From the NCBI RefSeq assembly GCF_004114615.1, contig NZ_CP035300.1, positions 3,038,001-3,102,000 of the forward strand: a stretch of DNA of 64,000 bases, read 5' to 3'. Below are positions 45,946-55,606 of this stretch, piece by piece (position 1 is the first letter of the stretch; each line of letters opens with the position of its first letter). The notes under the pieces were generated by a model that was given only the letters and a program-made list of their open reading frames with translations, ran no database searches and was not told the origin of the DNA. Both the position numbers and the translations under genes were made by a program. The DNA comes from Dyella sp. M7H15-1 (lineage in GTDB: Bacteria > Pseudomonadota > Gammaproteobacteria > Xanthomonadales > Rhodanobacteraceae).

Positions 45946-47115
45946 ATGGGTATAGCCAAAAAGAGTCGACCGCGTGGACTGGGAACACGTGCCATTCACG
46001 CGGGCCAGCATCCTGATCCCGCCACTGGTGCGATCATGACTCCCATCTATGCGACCTCCACATACGTCCAGGAGAGTCCAGGGCGACATAAAGGTTTTGA
46101 GTATTCGCGTACTCAAAACCCTACGCGGATGGCTTATGAGCGCTGCATCGCTGATCTCGAAGGGGGCGCAGGAGGCTTTGCTTTTGGATCCGGTCTGGCG
46201 GCGGCGGCTACCGTGCTCGATCTGCTTGACAGCGGCAGTCACGTGATTGCTATGGATGATCTCTATGGCGGTAGCTACCGTTTGTTCGAGTGTGTTCGCC
46301 GTCGTTCGGCAGGGCTCGACTTCAGCTTCGTCGACCTCAATGATGCCGAGGCATTGCGGGCGGCATTGAAGCCGAACACACGCATGGTCTGGGTGGAGAC
46401 GCCAACGAACCCCATGCTCAAACTGGTTGACTTGGCCAAAGTCGCCCGTTTTGCAAAAAAGCACGGGTTGATCCTGGTGGTCGACAACACGTTCTGCTCC
46501 CCCATTCTGCAGCGCCCGTTTGAGCATGGAGCGGACCTAGTGTTGCATTCGGCAACCAAATATCTGAATGGACACTCGGATATGGTGGGCGGTGTGGTGG
46601 TCGCAGGTAGTGCTGAATTGGCCGAAAAGATGGCCTTTCTGCAGAACTCGGTGGGTGCCATTGCTGGCCCGTTCGATGCGTTCTTGGCGATGCGCGGTCT
46701 CAAGACGCTGCATTTACGAATGAAGGCGCATTGCGAAAGTGCGCTTGAGCTGGCGCGTTGGCTGGAAAAGCATCCTGCCGTGGAGCGCGTGATTTATCCG
46801 GGCCTCAAGAGTCATCCGCAGCAAGCCCTGGCGCGTCGTCAGATGGATGGGTTCGGCGGCATCATCAGTGTCGAAATCAAGGGCGGATTGAAGAAGGCTC
46901 GCCGTATGCTGGAGCGCTGCGAGTTATTCGCACTGGCAGAGTCATTAGGTGGAGTCGAAAGTCTTATCGAGCATCCAGCGATCATGACGCACGCCTCCAT
47001 ACCGTCAGCCAATCGCAAGCGGCTTGGAATCACAGATGGACTGATAAGACTATCGGTAGGCGTAGAGGATGTCTGGGATCTTCGTGAAGAGCTAGGGCAC
47101 GCTCTAGCAGGCTGA
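45946..47115 (+). CDS. cystathionine gamma-synthase/lyase-like PLP enzyme
   Basis: The 389-aa enzyme is of the Cys/Met metabolism PLP family. The PLP lysine is in HSATKYLNGHSDMVGG; other family blocks are YSRTQNPTRMAYERCIADLE, GGSYRLFE, WVETPTNPMLKL and the C-terminal SLGGVESLIEHPAIMTHASI. Motifs alone do not separate gamma-synthase from gamma- or beta-lyase. A second family member, the metB of the metX-metB-hom operon, is at 60711. Its position inside the O-antigen cluster is odd for function but recalls xanthomonads, where a cystathionine gamma-lyase gene borders the LPS locus. Confidence 0.88.
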   Translation: MGIAKKSRPRGLGTRAIHAGQHPDPATGAIMTPIYATSTYVQESPGRHKGFEYSRTQNPTRMAYERCIADLEGGAGGFAFGSGLAAAATVLDLLDSGSHVIAMDDLYGGSYRLFECVRRRSAGLDFSFVDLNDAEALRAALKPNTRMVWVETPTNPMLKLVDLAKVARFAKKHGLILVVDNTFCSPILQRPFEHGADLVLHSATKYLNGHSDMVGGVVVAGSAELAEKMAFLQNSVGAIAGPFDAFLAMRGLKTLHLRMKAHCESALELARWLEKHPAVERVIYPGLKSHPQQALARRQMDGFGGIISVEIKGGLKKARRMLERCELFALAESLGGVESLIEHPAIMTHASIPSANRKRLGITDGLIRLSVGVEDVWDLREELGHALAG

Positions 47116-47431
47116 TCGTATGGATTGCTTTTGCCCTGAGAGCGGACTGCTCGGTTCAGTTATTGGTCTTGCGTATTGGGGCCGGTCGTTACACCCTACA
47201 CATCCTTTGAGGGTAGTACTTGAGCCGGTGATACCTCGTTGGAGCCGGCCAGTTGGCCGCGAGGCGGGCCGAGTTCTGGGCGGCCCTGATGAGCTGCGTG
47301 TAAAGAATTGGCAGCAATGCCAATGACTCCAGTTTCTTGCTTCGTTCCTTTTGTTTTGTGCTGGAACGGTGCAGGCGGTTACATTCTTTCTCGACTTATT
47401 TCGTTTACTGACTCTTGAGATGCACGACCAC
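47116..47431. other. intergenic region before gmd
   Basis: This stretch of 316 bases has no convincing gene. Short frames in it lack family features. It probably holds the promoter of the gmd-to-58970 transcription unit, but I could not pick out a clear -35/-10 pair or a JUMPstart element. Confidence 0.5.
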
Positions 47432-48466
47432 ATGAAAACTGCACTGATAACGGGTATTTCCGGCCAGGATGGCGCCTATCTGGCGCAGCTTCTTCTCGAC
47501 AAAGGCTACAGGATATACGGTACTTATCGTCGTACAAGCTCGGTCAATTTCTGGCGCATCGAAGAGCTTGGTATCGACAAACATCCCCATTTGCACTTAG
47601 TCGAGTACGATCTGACGGATCTGGGTTCGAGCATTCGCTTGCTTGAAGCCACTGAGGCGGAAGAGGTTTACAACCTTGCCGCCCAAAGCTTTGTCGGCGT
47701 GTCCTTCGATCAGCCCATTACCACGGGGCACATCACCGGCATCGGGGCGGTGCATATGCTGGAAGCGATCCGGACGATCAACAAGAAGATTCGCTTCTAC
47801 CAGGCATCAACCTCGGAAATGTTTGGCAAGGTACAGGCAGTGCCACAGTCAGAGAGCACGCCTTTCTACCCACGTAGCCCCTATGGTGTTGCAAAGCTTT
47901 ACGCCCATTGGATGACGGTCAACTACCGCGAATCTTACGGTATCTTCGGCGCCAGTGGCATTCTGTTCAACCACGAATCACCGTTGCGTGGCCGGGAGTT
48001 TGTAACGCGAAAGATCACGGATGCGGTGGCCAAGATTAAACTTAGCCAGCTCGACGTGCTCGAGCTGGGCAATCTGGATGCCAAGCGCGATTGGGGATTT
48101 GCCAAGGAATACGTCGAGGGCATGTGGCGCATGCTGCAAGTCGATGAGCCTGATACCTATGTACTGGCCACCGGGCGCACCGAAACGGTACGCGATTTCG
48201 TCAGTATGGCTTTCAAAGCCATTGGGATCGATATGGAGTGGAAAGGCTCCGGCGATAAGGAGCGCGGTCTCGATGCAGCAAATGGGCGTGAACGTGTACG
48301 TGTGAATCCGCGCTTCCATCGTCCTGCCGAGGTTGACTTGTTGATTGGCGATGCCGGCAAGGCGGAGCAAAAGCTAGGCTGGCGTGCCCAGATGACTCTT
48401 GAGGATCTGTGCCAGACGATGGTGGAGGCTGACCTCAAGCGTAACGAACGCGGGGCATCGTTCTAA
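47432..48466 (+). CDS. gmd: GDP-mannose 4,6-dehydratase
   Basis: The 344-aa extended SDR enzyme converts GDP-D-mannose to GDP-4-keto-6-deoxy-D-mannose. It has the NADP loop [27 protein letters not shown] with the catalytic Ser/Thr and Glu, [12 protein letters not shown] with Tyr and Lys, and [17 protein letters not shown], a strong Gmd signature. The frame is open from 47351, but the ATG at 47432 gives the family start. rmd begins one base after its stop. Its product is the branch point for D-rhamnose (Rmd) and perosamine (the aminotransferase at 54504). Confidence 0.95.
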   Translation: MKTALITGISGQDGAYLAQLLLDKGYRIYGTYRRTSSVNFWRIEELGIDKHPHLHLVEYDLTDLGSSIRLLEATEAEEVYNLAAQSFVGVSFDQPITTGHITGIGAVHMLEAIRTINKKIRFYQASTSEMFGKVQAVPQSESTPFYPRSPYGVAKLYAHWMTVNYRESYGIFGASGILFNHESPLRGREFVTRKITDAVAKIKLSQLDVLELGNLDAKRDWGFAKEYVEGMWRMLQVDEPDTYVLATGRTETVRDFVSMAFKAIGIDMEWKGSGDKERGLDAANGRERVRVNPRFHRPAEVDLLIGDAGKAEQKLGWRAQMTLEDLCQTMVEADLKRNERGASF

Positions 48467-48467
48467 G

Positions 48468-49361
48468 ATGTCCCAGTCGCGTGCTTTGATCACGGGTGCC
48501 AGCGGATTTACGGGAAGGTATGTTGCTTCTGAACTAGAAGCGGCCGGTTTCAAGGTCACTGGCCTCTCGTATGGAGGTGGGCAGTCTGCTCTCGAAGACA
48601 TTTGCGCAGATGTTCTTGATCGTCAGGCATTGCGTGAAGTCATCGCATCGGTAAGTCCGGACGTTGTTCTTCATCTGGCAGGCATTTCATTCGTTGCACA
48701 TGGCGACGTTGATGAAATTTACCGCGTAAACGTGTCGGGAACACGCAATTTGTTGGAGGCATTGGCTTCGCTGATTCGGCCACCTTCATTGGTAGTACTT
48801 GCCAGTAGTGCCAATGTTTACGGGAATGCAACGGTCGAACCGGTTACCGAGGATACGCCAGCCTCGCCAACCAACGACTACGCGGTCAGCAAGCTTGCCA
48901 TGGAATACATGGCAAGCTTGTGGAAATCCCAGCTTCCCATCGTCATCACACGTCCTTTCAACTATACGGGAATAGGGCAGTCAGAGCAGTTCCTTCTGCC
49001 TAAAATTGTCTCGCACTTTCGTCGCAAGGAGAGCTCCATAGAGCTCGGCAATACGGACGTTTTTCGGGACTTTGGTGATGTTCGTGATGTGGCACGTGTT
49101 TATCGCAAGCTGGTAGAAACTCGCCCGGCTGGCTCCGTGCTCAACATATGTAGTGGTGTGGGACATTCGCTGGACGAGATACTGGAGACAATGGCGGCCA
49201 TCGCGGGTTATCACATTGACGTCAAAATCAATCCGGCATTCGTTCGAAAAGAAGATGTGCGGCGTCTGATAGGGTCCAACCGTGCACTATTTGATGCGAT
49301 TGGGTTTGTGCCGAGTATTCCGTTAAGCGAAACGCTGTCGTGGATGTATGGTGGCGAGTGA
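48468..49361 (+). CDS. rmd: GDP-6-deoxy-4-keto-D-mannose reductase, Rmd-like
   Basis: The 297-aa extended SDR has LITGASGFTGRYVASELEAA, SSANVYGN with catalytic Ser, DYAVSKLAMEYMA with Tyr and Lys, and TRPFNYTGIGQSEQFLLPKI, which is typical of Rmd enzymes making GDP-D-rhamnose. The start ATG at 48468 is separated by one base from the gmd stop, so translation is coupled. The order gmd-rmd is known from D-rhamnan loci such as the P. aeruginosa common antigen. A related 4-reductase of other specificity remains possible. Confidence 0.88.
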   Translation: MSQSRALITGASGFTGRYVASELEAAGFKVTGLSYGGGQSALEDICADVLDRQALREVIASVSPDVVLHLAGISFVAHGDVDEIYRVNVSGTRNLLEALASLIRPPSLVVLASSANVYGNATVEPVTEDTPASPTNDYAVSKLAMEYMASLWKSQLPIVITRPFNYTGIGQSEQFLLPKIVSHFRRKESSIELGNTDVFRDFGDVRDVARVYRKLVETRPAGSVLNICSGVGHSLDEILETMAAIAGYHIDVKINPAFVRKEDVRRLIGSNRALFDAIGFVPSIPLSETLSWMYGGE

Positions 49362-49434
49362 GCTCGGCGTGAATGCCCTTATATAATCGGAAAAGCGGTT
49401 CGGACAAAGCGACTTCCATGGAGAGAGCACACCG

Positions 49435-50781
49435 ATGCTGAAATGTTTCAAGGCATACGATATCCGCGGCCGGATTCCTGATGAGCTGAATGAAGATCTG
49501 GCTTATCGGATCGGCTGTGCCTATGGCGAAGTACTAAGCGCGCGCGAAGTGGTAGTGGGCTATGACGTACGTCGCGACAGCCCCGCTCTAGCCAAAGCAC
49601 TCACCCGTGGCCTCAATGAGGTTGGGGCAAGTGTGATTGATATCGGCCTCTGTGGCACTGAAGAAGTCTATTTTCAAACAGCACACCGTGGTGTAGATGG
49701 CGGCATCATGGTGACAGCCAGCCACAACCCGATGGATTACAACGGCATGAAGCTGGTTCGTGCCGGGGCGAAACCCATCAGTGGGGACAGTGGCCTGAAC
49801 GACATCCGGGAAAGGGTGGAGAGTGGTCACTTTGGCAAAGCACCCATTTATGGCGAAAACCGCCTGGATGCAGATAAATCCGCCTATATTCAGCATCTGT
49901 TGAGCTACATCGACAAATCTTCACTACGTCCGTTGAAGATCGTCGTCAACGCGGGCAATGGCGGAGCAGGGTTGATTGTCGACGAATTGTCGCATCATTT
50001 GCCGTTTGATTTCGTGCGAGTGCATTGCGAACCCGATGGAAGCTTTCCAAATGGTATCCCCAATCCATTGTTGCCGGAAAACAGGGCCGCGACGGCGGAT
50101 GCCGTGCGCGTTCATGGCGCTGATCTTGGCATTGCATGGGATGGTGACTTTGATCGTTGCTTTTTCTTCGATGCCAGCGGGCGCTTCATCGAAGGCTACT
50201 ATCTGGTGGGATTGCTGGCGGCACAGCTTGTTGCAAAGCAACCCGGCGCCAAGATCATTCAAGACCCACGTCTCACTTGGAATACCATAGACATGGTTCG
50301 ACAAGCGGGCGGCGTGCCGGTGGTGAGCAAGACCGGGCATGCATTCATTAAGGAGCGCATGCGCGCCGAAGATGCAATTTACGGCGGCGAAATGAGTGCT
50401 CATCACTACTTTCGTGATTTTGCCTATTGCGATTCGGGAATGATCCCTTGGTTATTGATCGCAGAGCGCATGAGTCGAACGGGAGTTTCGCTTGCGGAGA
50501 TGGTCGAGGAGCGCATGCAGGCTTACCCATGCAGTGGTGAGATCAACTTCCGCGTCGAGGATACGACGGCAACGATAAATAGAGTCGTGCAGCTTTTCGT
50601 TGGCGATGCACTTGTCGTCGATAGAACAGACGGAGTCAGCATGGAATTTGATCGTTGGCGCTTTAACTTGCGCGGATCGAACACCGAGCCTCTATTGCGC
50701 CTCAATGTCGAATCTCGCGGCGATCAGGTATTGATGGAAGACCGTACAGCATATTTAGCGGATTTGATCCAGAAGCAATGA
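49435..50781 (+). CDS. manB: phosphomannomutase (possibly also phosphoglucomutase)
   Basis: The 448-aa enzyme interconverts mannose 6- and 1-phosphate for GDP-mannose supply. It has the phosphoserine loop [13 protein letters not shown], the metal loop [11 protein letters not shown], the sugar-binding [10 protein letters not shown] and the phosphate-binding [14 protein letters not shown]. All four domains are complete. GEMSAHH suggests it may accept glucose phosphates too, as AlgC does. No GDP-mannose pyrophosphorylase is in the window, so that step must be encoded elsewhere. Confidence 0.93.
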   Translation: MLKCFKAYDIRGRIPDELNEDLAYRIGCAYGEVLSAREVVVGYDVRRDSPALAKALTRGLNEVGASVIDIGLCGTEEVYFQTAHRGVDGGIMVTASHNPMDYNGMKLVRAGAKPISGDSGLNDIRERVESGHFGKAPIYGENRLDADKSAYIQHLLSYIDKSSLRPLKIVVNAGNGGAGLIVDELSHHLPFDFVRVHCEPDGSFPNGIPNPLLPENRAATADAVRVHGADLGIAWDGDFDRCFFFDASGRFIEGYYLVGLLAAQLVAKQPGAKIIQDPRLTWNTIDMVRQAGGVPVVSKTGHAFIKERMRAEDAIYGGEMSAHHYFRDFAYCDSGMIPWLLIAERMSRTGVSLAEMVEERMQAYPCSGEINFRVEDTTATINRVVQLFVGDALVVDRTDGVSMEFDRWRFNLRGSNTEPLLRLNVESRGDQVLMEDRTAYLADLIQKQ

Positions 50782-50891
50782 GTAGCAAGTTTTGTGTGGG
50801 CATAACAGCTTTCGCGAAATTTGTGCCGAGCCGGCTCATCACTTCCGGGTCTAATTGAAAAGCAGCTTTCTTAAAGAACTGGTTGGCATCG

Positions 50892-51692
50892 ATGCAAAAA
50901 CAAATAATGGTCACTGCGGTCGGGGACATCGTGGCGGCGTTACGCCGTATCCACCTTGTCGGCATGCTCGGCTGGCAGGATGTGCGTCAGCGATATCGTC
51001 GATCAGTCCTTGGACCGTTCTGGCTGACCATCAGCATGGGTGTAATGATCGGCACGATTGGCTTGGTGTTTGGGCAAATCTTCAAGTCTCCGCTGACGGA
51101 GTTCCTGCCATTTCTGGCAGCGGGAATGATTCTGTGGGCATTCATTTCCAGCGTTGTTTTGGAAGGATGCGATTGCTTCATTTCGGCCGATAGCATTATT
51201 AAACAGTTGCCGATTCCGTTGTTCGTGCATGTGTTGCGCATGATATGGCGAAACACGCTGATTCTCGCGCACAACATAGTTATTTTTCCACTCGTGCTTT
51301 TAGCAGTGGGGCGCCCGATCGGCTGGCTAGGACTCCTTGGTATTCCAGGCTTCCTTCTTGTTGTGGCCAATCTGACATGGGTGGCGCTCCTGCTCGGCAT
51401 TTTGTGCGCAAGATATAGGGATTTGTCGCAGATCGTTGCCAGTCTTCTGCAAGTTCTTTTTTATCTCACGCCCATCATGTGGATGCCATCGAGTCTGCCT
51501 CGGCGCGCAGGGACATTTTTACTTGACCTGAATCCCGTTTATCACCTTCTTTCCATTGTGCGTTCGCCACTACTCAATGAGTGGCCATCGCAGAGTGATT
51601 GGGGTGTATCGCTGGGGATATGCATACTCGGTTGGATGGTTGCACTGGTTCTGTATGGACGCTACAAGCGTCGCGTTGCCTATTGGCTGTGA
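50892..51692 (+). CDS. wzm: O-antigen ABC transporter permease Wzm
   Basis: The 266-aa protein has six hydrophobic segments in the ABC2 polysaccharide permease layout, with the early block RQRYRRSVLGPFWLTISMGV and the late LTPIMWMPSSLP typical of Wzm/KpsM. It flips undecaprenyl-linked O-polysaccharide across the inner membrane with Wzt. The ATG at 50892 is taken over a TTG at 50883. wzt follows after 13 bases. Confidence 0.93.
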   Translation: MQKQIMVTAVGDIVAALRRIHLVGMLGWQDVRQRYRRSVLGPFWLTISMGVMIGTIGLVFGQIFKSPLTEFLPFLAAGMILWAFISSVVLEGCDCFISADSIIKQLPIPLFVHVLRMIWRNTLILAHNIVIFPLVLLAVGRPIGWLGLLGIPGFLLVVANLTWVALLLGILCARYRDLSQIVASLLQVLFYLTPIMWMPSSLPRRAGTFLLDLNPVYHLLSIVRSPLLNEWPSQSDWGVSLGICILGWMVALVLYGRYKRRVAYWL

Positions 51693-51705
51693 GTAAGGCG
51701 AAAGT

Positions 51706-52455
51706 ATGGCGATCGTAGAATTTGACAATGTCAGCGTTGACTTCCCTATTTACAACGCTAGCGGCCGTTCATTGAAAAAAAGTTTGATGCGTGCGGCTAC
51801 TGGCGGACAACTAGGCGCCGATGGACAGGGGCGTGTCGTCGTTCGTGCGCTGGAAAACCTGAATTTCACGCTTAGGGACGGGGATCGAGTTGGTTTGATA
51901 GGGCACAACGGGGCCGGTAAGAGTACGTTGCTTAGACTGCTTTGCAGTGTTTATGAACCATCGACAGGCAGTGCAAAAATCGAAGGCGAGGTAGGCTCCT
52001 TGCTCGATATTTCCTTAGGAATAAACGGCGAAGCCACTGGGCGTGAAAATATCTATCTGCGTGGAGGATTGCTGGGGCTGAAGCGCGGTGAAGTTACTCG
52101 CAGGATGGATGAGATCGTTGACTTTGCAGAACTCGGTGAATTTATCGACATGCCGGTTAGAACTTATTCAACGGGTATGCATTTACGCTTGGCATTTGCC
52201 GTGTCTACGATTATGCGGCCAGAGATTCTTCTGATGGATGAGTGGCTTTCAGTAGGTGATGAGAATTTTAAGCACAAAGCAGAAACCAGAATGTCCGAGA
52301 TTGTGCAGTCAACCCATATCCTTGTCATTGCCAGTCATTCGCGCGAACTGATTAAGAATAGCTGCAATAGAGTCTTATGGCTTGAACATGGGCGGGTTCG
52401 TATGGACGGTGGTCCAGGGGAAGTCCTTCCTGCGTACTTTGGGACTAATCTGTGA
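51706..52455 (+). CDS. wzt: O-antigen ABC transporter ATPase Wzt, short form
   Basis: The 249-aa ATPase has Walker A GHNGAGKST, the signature YSTGMHLRLAFA, Walker B ILLMDEWLSVGDE and the switch His in VIASHS. It ends soon after the ATPase fold and lacks the C-terminal carbohydrate-binding domain of the E. coli O8/O9a proteins (about 400 aa or more). Such short Wzt proteins, as in Klebsiella O2a, couple export to synthesis without recognising a terminal cap. Its TGA overlaps the ATG of the FkbM gene. Confidence 0.94.
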   Translation: MAIVEFDNVSVDFPIYNASGRSLKKSLMRAATGGQLGADGQGRVVVRALENLNFTLRDGDRVGLIGHNGAGKSTLLRLLCSVYEPSTGSAKIEGEVGSLLDISLGINGEATGRENIYLRGGLLGLKRGEVTRRMDEIVDFAELGEFIDMPVRTYSTGMHLRLAFAVSTIMRPEILLMDEWLSVGDENFKHKAETRMSEIVQSTHILVIASHSRELIKNSCNRVLWLEHGRVRMDGGPGEVLPAYFGTNL

Positions 52456-53816
52456 TGAACAAGATTTACAGGAACCAGGTTGATCTCAGAAGCGCCTTGT
52501 TTAGCCTCGCAAAGAGGGAAGATGCCTATCAAGACAAAGGTGATGCGATGGGAGATTCAAGCCCGGGCACACCGTTTTCTGAAGGATTGGGTCAGATGCA
52601 GAACACCTCTGTTGGGTTTAAGCGCCGCATCAAGTGGTTGCTTAGAAAGCCTGCGGCTGCCGTATATAGATTTTTGAAGCCCTTCATTCGTCCGCTGGCC
52701 TATAGGACACGCACATTTTTTCATGATGGGATTCATCAACACACTTCCAGGTTGTCTGCCGAGTTGCACGTCAAGCTTGATCAAGAGATGTGGCATCTGA
52801 TGACCTTCAAAGAGGAGCTACAGCGTCTGAGGGCGGAAGTGCAAGCCGATCAGTCAAAGACTTCCGCCACGGTCATTCAAGAGCTGCAATTCATGAGGGA
52901 GCTTCTTGAGGAGGACCTCCATGATACCTATGCGAAAGTAGAGCGCGCGCTTGCAAGCATTGAATCATCGCTGTCAACTAAGTTGGATCGCACCGAGGCG
53001 TACGCCTATGTAGGGGCTCGCCGTTTTGCAGTCAATTGTGGCAATGGAGACGTGCTCGTAAGGACAGATATTGGTTACATTATGTGCCAGGGGTCTACTG
53101 ATCCTGCGGTTCTCTCCATGTTGATAGAGAGTGGTGACGTGGAGCGCGGTACTCGTTTGTTGATTCAGCGACTACTAAAGCCCGGTGATCTTTTTATTGA
53201 CGTGGGGGCTAATTTGGGCTTGCACACCATGGCGGCAGCTCACGCCATGCAGGGCAAAGGCAAGATCATTGCTTTTGAGCCCTTCCCAGATACGGCGCGT
53301 CTGCTCAGATTGTCTGTATTGATAAACGGTTTTGCAGACATGGTTGAAATTCATCAGACGGCTGTTTCAACGGGATCTGGCAAAAGGTCACTTTACCTCG
53401 GGCAAGTCAGCGGCCATCACTCTTTGTTTCCTCATGGCACGGGGTTGGGAAACGAACAGCGACACGTTGAAGTGTCGCTGTCTAGCATTGATGACATCGT
53501 CGGCGAAGACGAGCCGGTTGCGCTCGTTAAAATTGACGTCGAAGGTGCTGAGTTGGAGGTGCTGGAGACGGCTAAATCAACGATACGGCGTAATCCCGGC
53601 ATTGCAATCATTGCCGAATTTGGTCCTTCTCATTTGCAAGTGGTCGGTCATGATGCTGCCGATTGGCTCGCTTCGTTTACGTCTCTGGGAATGGATTGGC
53701 GTGCGATCAACGAAGATACAGGTGCTTTGGAGCTTTATTCTTTTGAGCAGTTGAAGAGTGTGCATTCTGTCAATCTCCTCTTTGCCAAAACAGGCTCCTC
53801 CGTGTTTTCCATTTAA
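52455..53816 (+). CDS. FkbM-family methyltransferase with coiled-coil N terminus
   Basis: The 453-aa protein has a basic amphipathic stretch (WLLRKPAAAVYRFLKPFIRP, about 63-82), a coiled-coil region of some 80 residues (about 97-178), and a SAM methyltransferase domain: FIDVGANLGLHTMAAAHAMQ as motif I, IIAFEPFPDTARLLR, and VALVKIDVEGAELEVLE, the FkbM hallmark. It probably O-methylates a sugar. A membrane-associated coiled-coil methyltransferase in an O-antigen operon recalls chain-terminating enzymes such as WbdD, but the short Wzt argues against cap-dependent export. The start ATG overlaps the wzt stop. Confidence 0.87.
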   Translation: MNKIYRNQVDLRSALFSLAKREDAYQDKGDAMGDSSPGTPFSEGLGQMQNTSVGFKRRIKWLLRKPAAAVYRFLKPFIRPLAYRTRTFFHDGIHQHTSRLSAELHVKLDQEMWHLMTFKEELQRLRAEVQADQSKTSATVIQELQFMRELLEEDLHDTYAKVERALASIESSLSTKLDRTEAYAYVGARRFAVNCGNGDVLVRTDIGYIMCQGSTDPAVLSMLIESGDVERGTRLLIQRLLKPGDLFIDVGANLGLHTMAAAHAMQGKGKIIAFEPFPDTARLLRLSVLINGFADMVEIHQTAVSTGSGKRSLYLGQVSGHHSLFPHGTGLGNEQRHVEVSLSSIDDIVGEDEPVALVKIDVEGAELEVLETAKSTIRRNPGIAIIAEFGPSHLQVVGHDAADWLASFTSLGMDWRAINEDTGALELYSFEQLKSVHSVNLLFAKTGSSVFSI

Positions 53817-53864
53817 AGCAGTTTTTAAAGAAAATCTATTCTAGGGTTTGACGCGAGCATAGCC

Positions 53865-54488
53865 ATGGTTAAAGGCGTAGTGATGATAGGGGCAGGAGGG
53901 CATGCAAAGGTTTGTATAGAACTTCTGCGGGCCATGGGAAGGTCTGTTGACTTCTGCATCGGCAACGCAGGAGCTGCCCAGACTTGTCTAGGGGTGCCGG
54001 TTGTTGAAGGGGATGAGTACATGGCAAAGCTCCGGAAACAAGGGTATGAAGAAGCTTTTATCGCCATCGGTTCAAATTCCCTTCGAAATCGACTTGGCAT
54101 CCAGGCGATGAATCTAGGCTACAAACTTGTTAACGCAATAAGTCCAGTTGCTCAAATTTCGCCAAGTGCAAGCATAGGAAATGGAGTTGCTATCATGGCC
54201 GGAGTGATTATTAATGCAGAGACGATCATAGGTGATTTGGCCGTCATTAATACCGGGGCCAGCATAGACCATGATTGCCATATTGGCAGGGCGGTTCACA
54301 TCGCCCCTCAATGCGCACTTGCTGGTAATGTGACGATTGCATCTGAAGCATTTTTAGGTGTGGGTTGCAAAGTTATTCCAGGTATAAAAATCGGTGAAAA
54401 CACCACGCTTGGAGCGGGTGCCGTTGCTATCAGGAATATTCCTGCCAACATGAAGGCTGTTGGCGTGCCTGCAAGAATCGTTAATTAA
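53865..54488 (+). CDS. sugar O/N-acetyltransferase, NeuD/PglD type
   Basis: The 207-aa protein has an N-terminal Rossmann-like part, VVMIGAGGHAKVCIELLRAM, and a left-handed beta-helix of hexapeptide repeats (ISPSASIGNGVAIMAGVIIN, NTGASIDHDCHIGRAVHIAP) containing the catalytic His of HDCHIG. It ends VPARIV. This is the NeuD/PglD/PerB family of acetyl-CoA transferases. Next to an aminotransferase of the perosamine-synthase type it most likely N-acetylates GDP-perosamine. Confidence 0.88.
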   Translation: MVKGVVMIGAGGHAKVCIELLRAMGRSVDFCIGNAGAAQTCLGVPVVEGDEYMAKLRKQGYEEAFIAIGSNSLRNRLGIQAMNLGYKLVNAISPVAQISPSASIGNGVAIMAGVIINAETIIGDLAVINTGASIDHDCHIGRAVHIAPQCALAGNVTIASEAFLGVGCKVIPGIKIGENTTLGAGAVAIRNIPANMKAVGVPARIVN

Positions 54489-54503
54489 TAAAAGGATTAA
54501 ATA

Positions 54504-55604
54504 ATGAAACGCATTTCTGTCGCGCAGCCGAAGCTTTCTGGTAACGAACAAAAATACGTCCTTGATTGCCTAGAGACGAACTGGATTTCGTCCAATGGCA
54601 AATACATCAATGCTTTTGAGCAGGAGTTCGCGACATTCTGTGGGGTCAAGCATGCCATAGCTGCCAACAATGGAACCACTGCATTGCATCTGGCACTGGT
54701 TGCGCTTGGACTTAAGCCCGATGAGGAAGTTATCGTACCGACAGTTACCTATATAGCTACGGCTAACGCGGTCCGTTACTGTTCTGCAACACCCGTGTTC
54801 GTGGATGTCTGCTCCGACACCATGAATATCGACCCCGAAGCGATCGAAGCAAAGATCACGCCCAAGACGCGTGGAATTATTCCGGTGCATCTGTACGGTC
54901 ATCCCGCCGATATGACGCGTGTCAACGATATTGCAAGTCGGTACGGACTTTGGGTGTTAGAGGATGCCGCGGAAGCTCATGGTGCGGAAGTTCATGGCAA
55001 GCGAGTTGGCGGCCTAGGTGCATGCGCAATTTTCAGCTTCTTTGGTAACAAAATTATCACCACCGGCGAAGGCGGCATGGTTACCACTCATGACGACGAG
55101 CTGGCCGCGAAGCTTCGGCTTTTTCGAGGGCAAGGCATGGATCCGCAGCGTCGTTACTGGTTTCCGGTAATAGGTTACAACTACCGTATGACCAATATTC
55201 AGGCGGCTATCGGGCTCGCACAGATGGAGAACGTCAATCAGGCACTCTACGAGCGTGAGCGGCTTGCGGGGTGGTATAACGAGGCATTAGCCGAGCTGGA
55301 GCAAAGGATTATTCTTCCGGTGAAGCAAGAATGGGCCAAGGAGGTTTATTGGATGTATAACATCTTCCTGCGAGAAGGGGGGGCGCAGAAACGCGATGCA
55401 GTGATGCGTTCGTTGGATGAGGCAGGGATAGAAACACGTCCTGTGTTTTATCCGATGCATGTCATGCCACCCTATCAGGATAATGGTGTTTATCCCGTTG
55501 CAGATCTGTGGGCTCAGCGAGGTATTAACTTGCCCACTCATCAAGATCTAACGCGCGAAGATGTTGAAAGAATCGCGAGCAGCCTCAAAGTTGCGCTTGC
55601 CTGA
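54504..55604 (+). CDS. DegT/DnrJ aminotransferase, probable GDP-perosamine synthase
   Basis: The 366-aa PLP enzyme has ETNWISSNGKYINAFEQEFA, NNGTTALHLALVALG, EDAAEAHGAE and the PLP Lys in FSFFGNKIITTGEGGM. These blocks match GDP-perosamine synthases (Per/RfbE), which aminate C4 of GDP-4-keto-6-deoxy-D-mannose, the product of Gmd. AAAGGATTAA precedes the ATG. It follows the acetyltransferase by 15 bases. Other 4-aminosugar substrates are possible, but gmd in the same operon supports perosamine. Confidence 0.87.
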   Translation: MKRISVAQPKLSGNEQKYVLDCLETNWISSNGKYINAFEQEFATFCGVKHAIAANNGTTALHLALVALGLKPDEEVIVPTVTYIATANAVRYCSATPVFVDVCSDTMNIDPEAIEAKITPKTRGIIPVHLYGHPADMTRVNDIASRYGLWVLEDAAEAHGAEVHGKRVGGLGACAIFSFFGNKIITTGEGGMVTTHDDELAAKLRLFRGQGMDPQRRYWFPVIGYNYRMTNIQAAIGLAQMENVNQALYERERLAGWYNEALAELEQRIILPVKQEWAKEVYWMYNIFLREGGAQKRDAVMRSLDEAGIETRPVFYPMHVMPPYQDNGVYPVADLWAQRGINLPTHQDLTREDVERIASSLKVALA

Positions 55605-55606
55605 AT

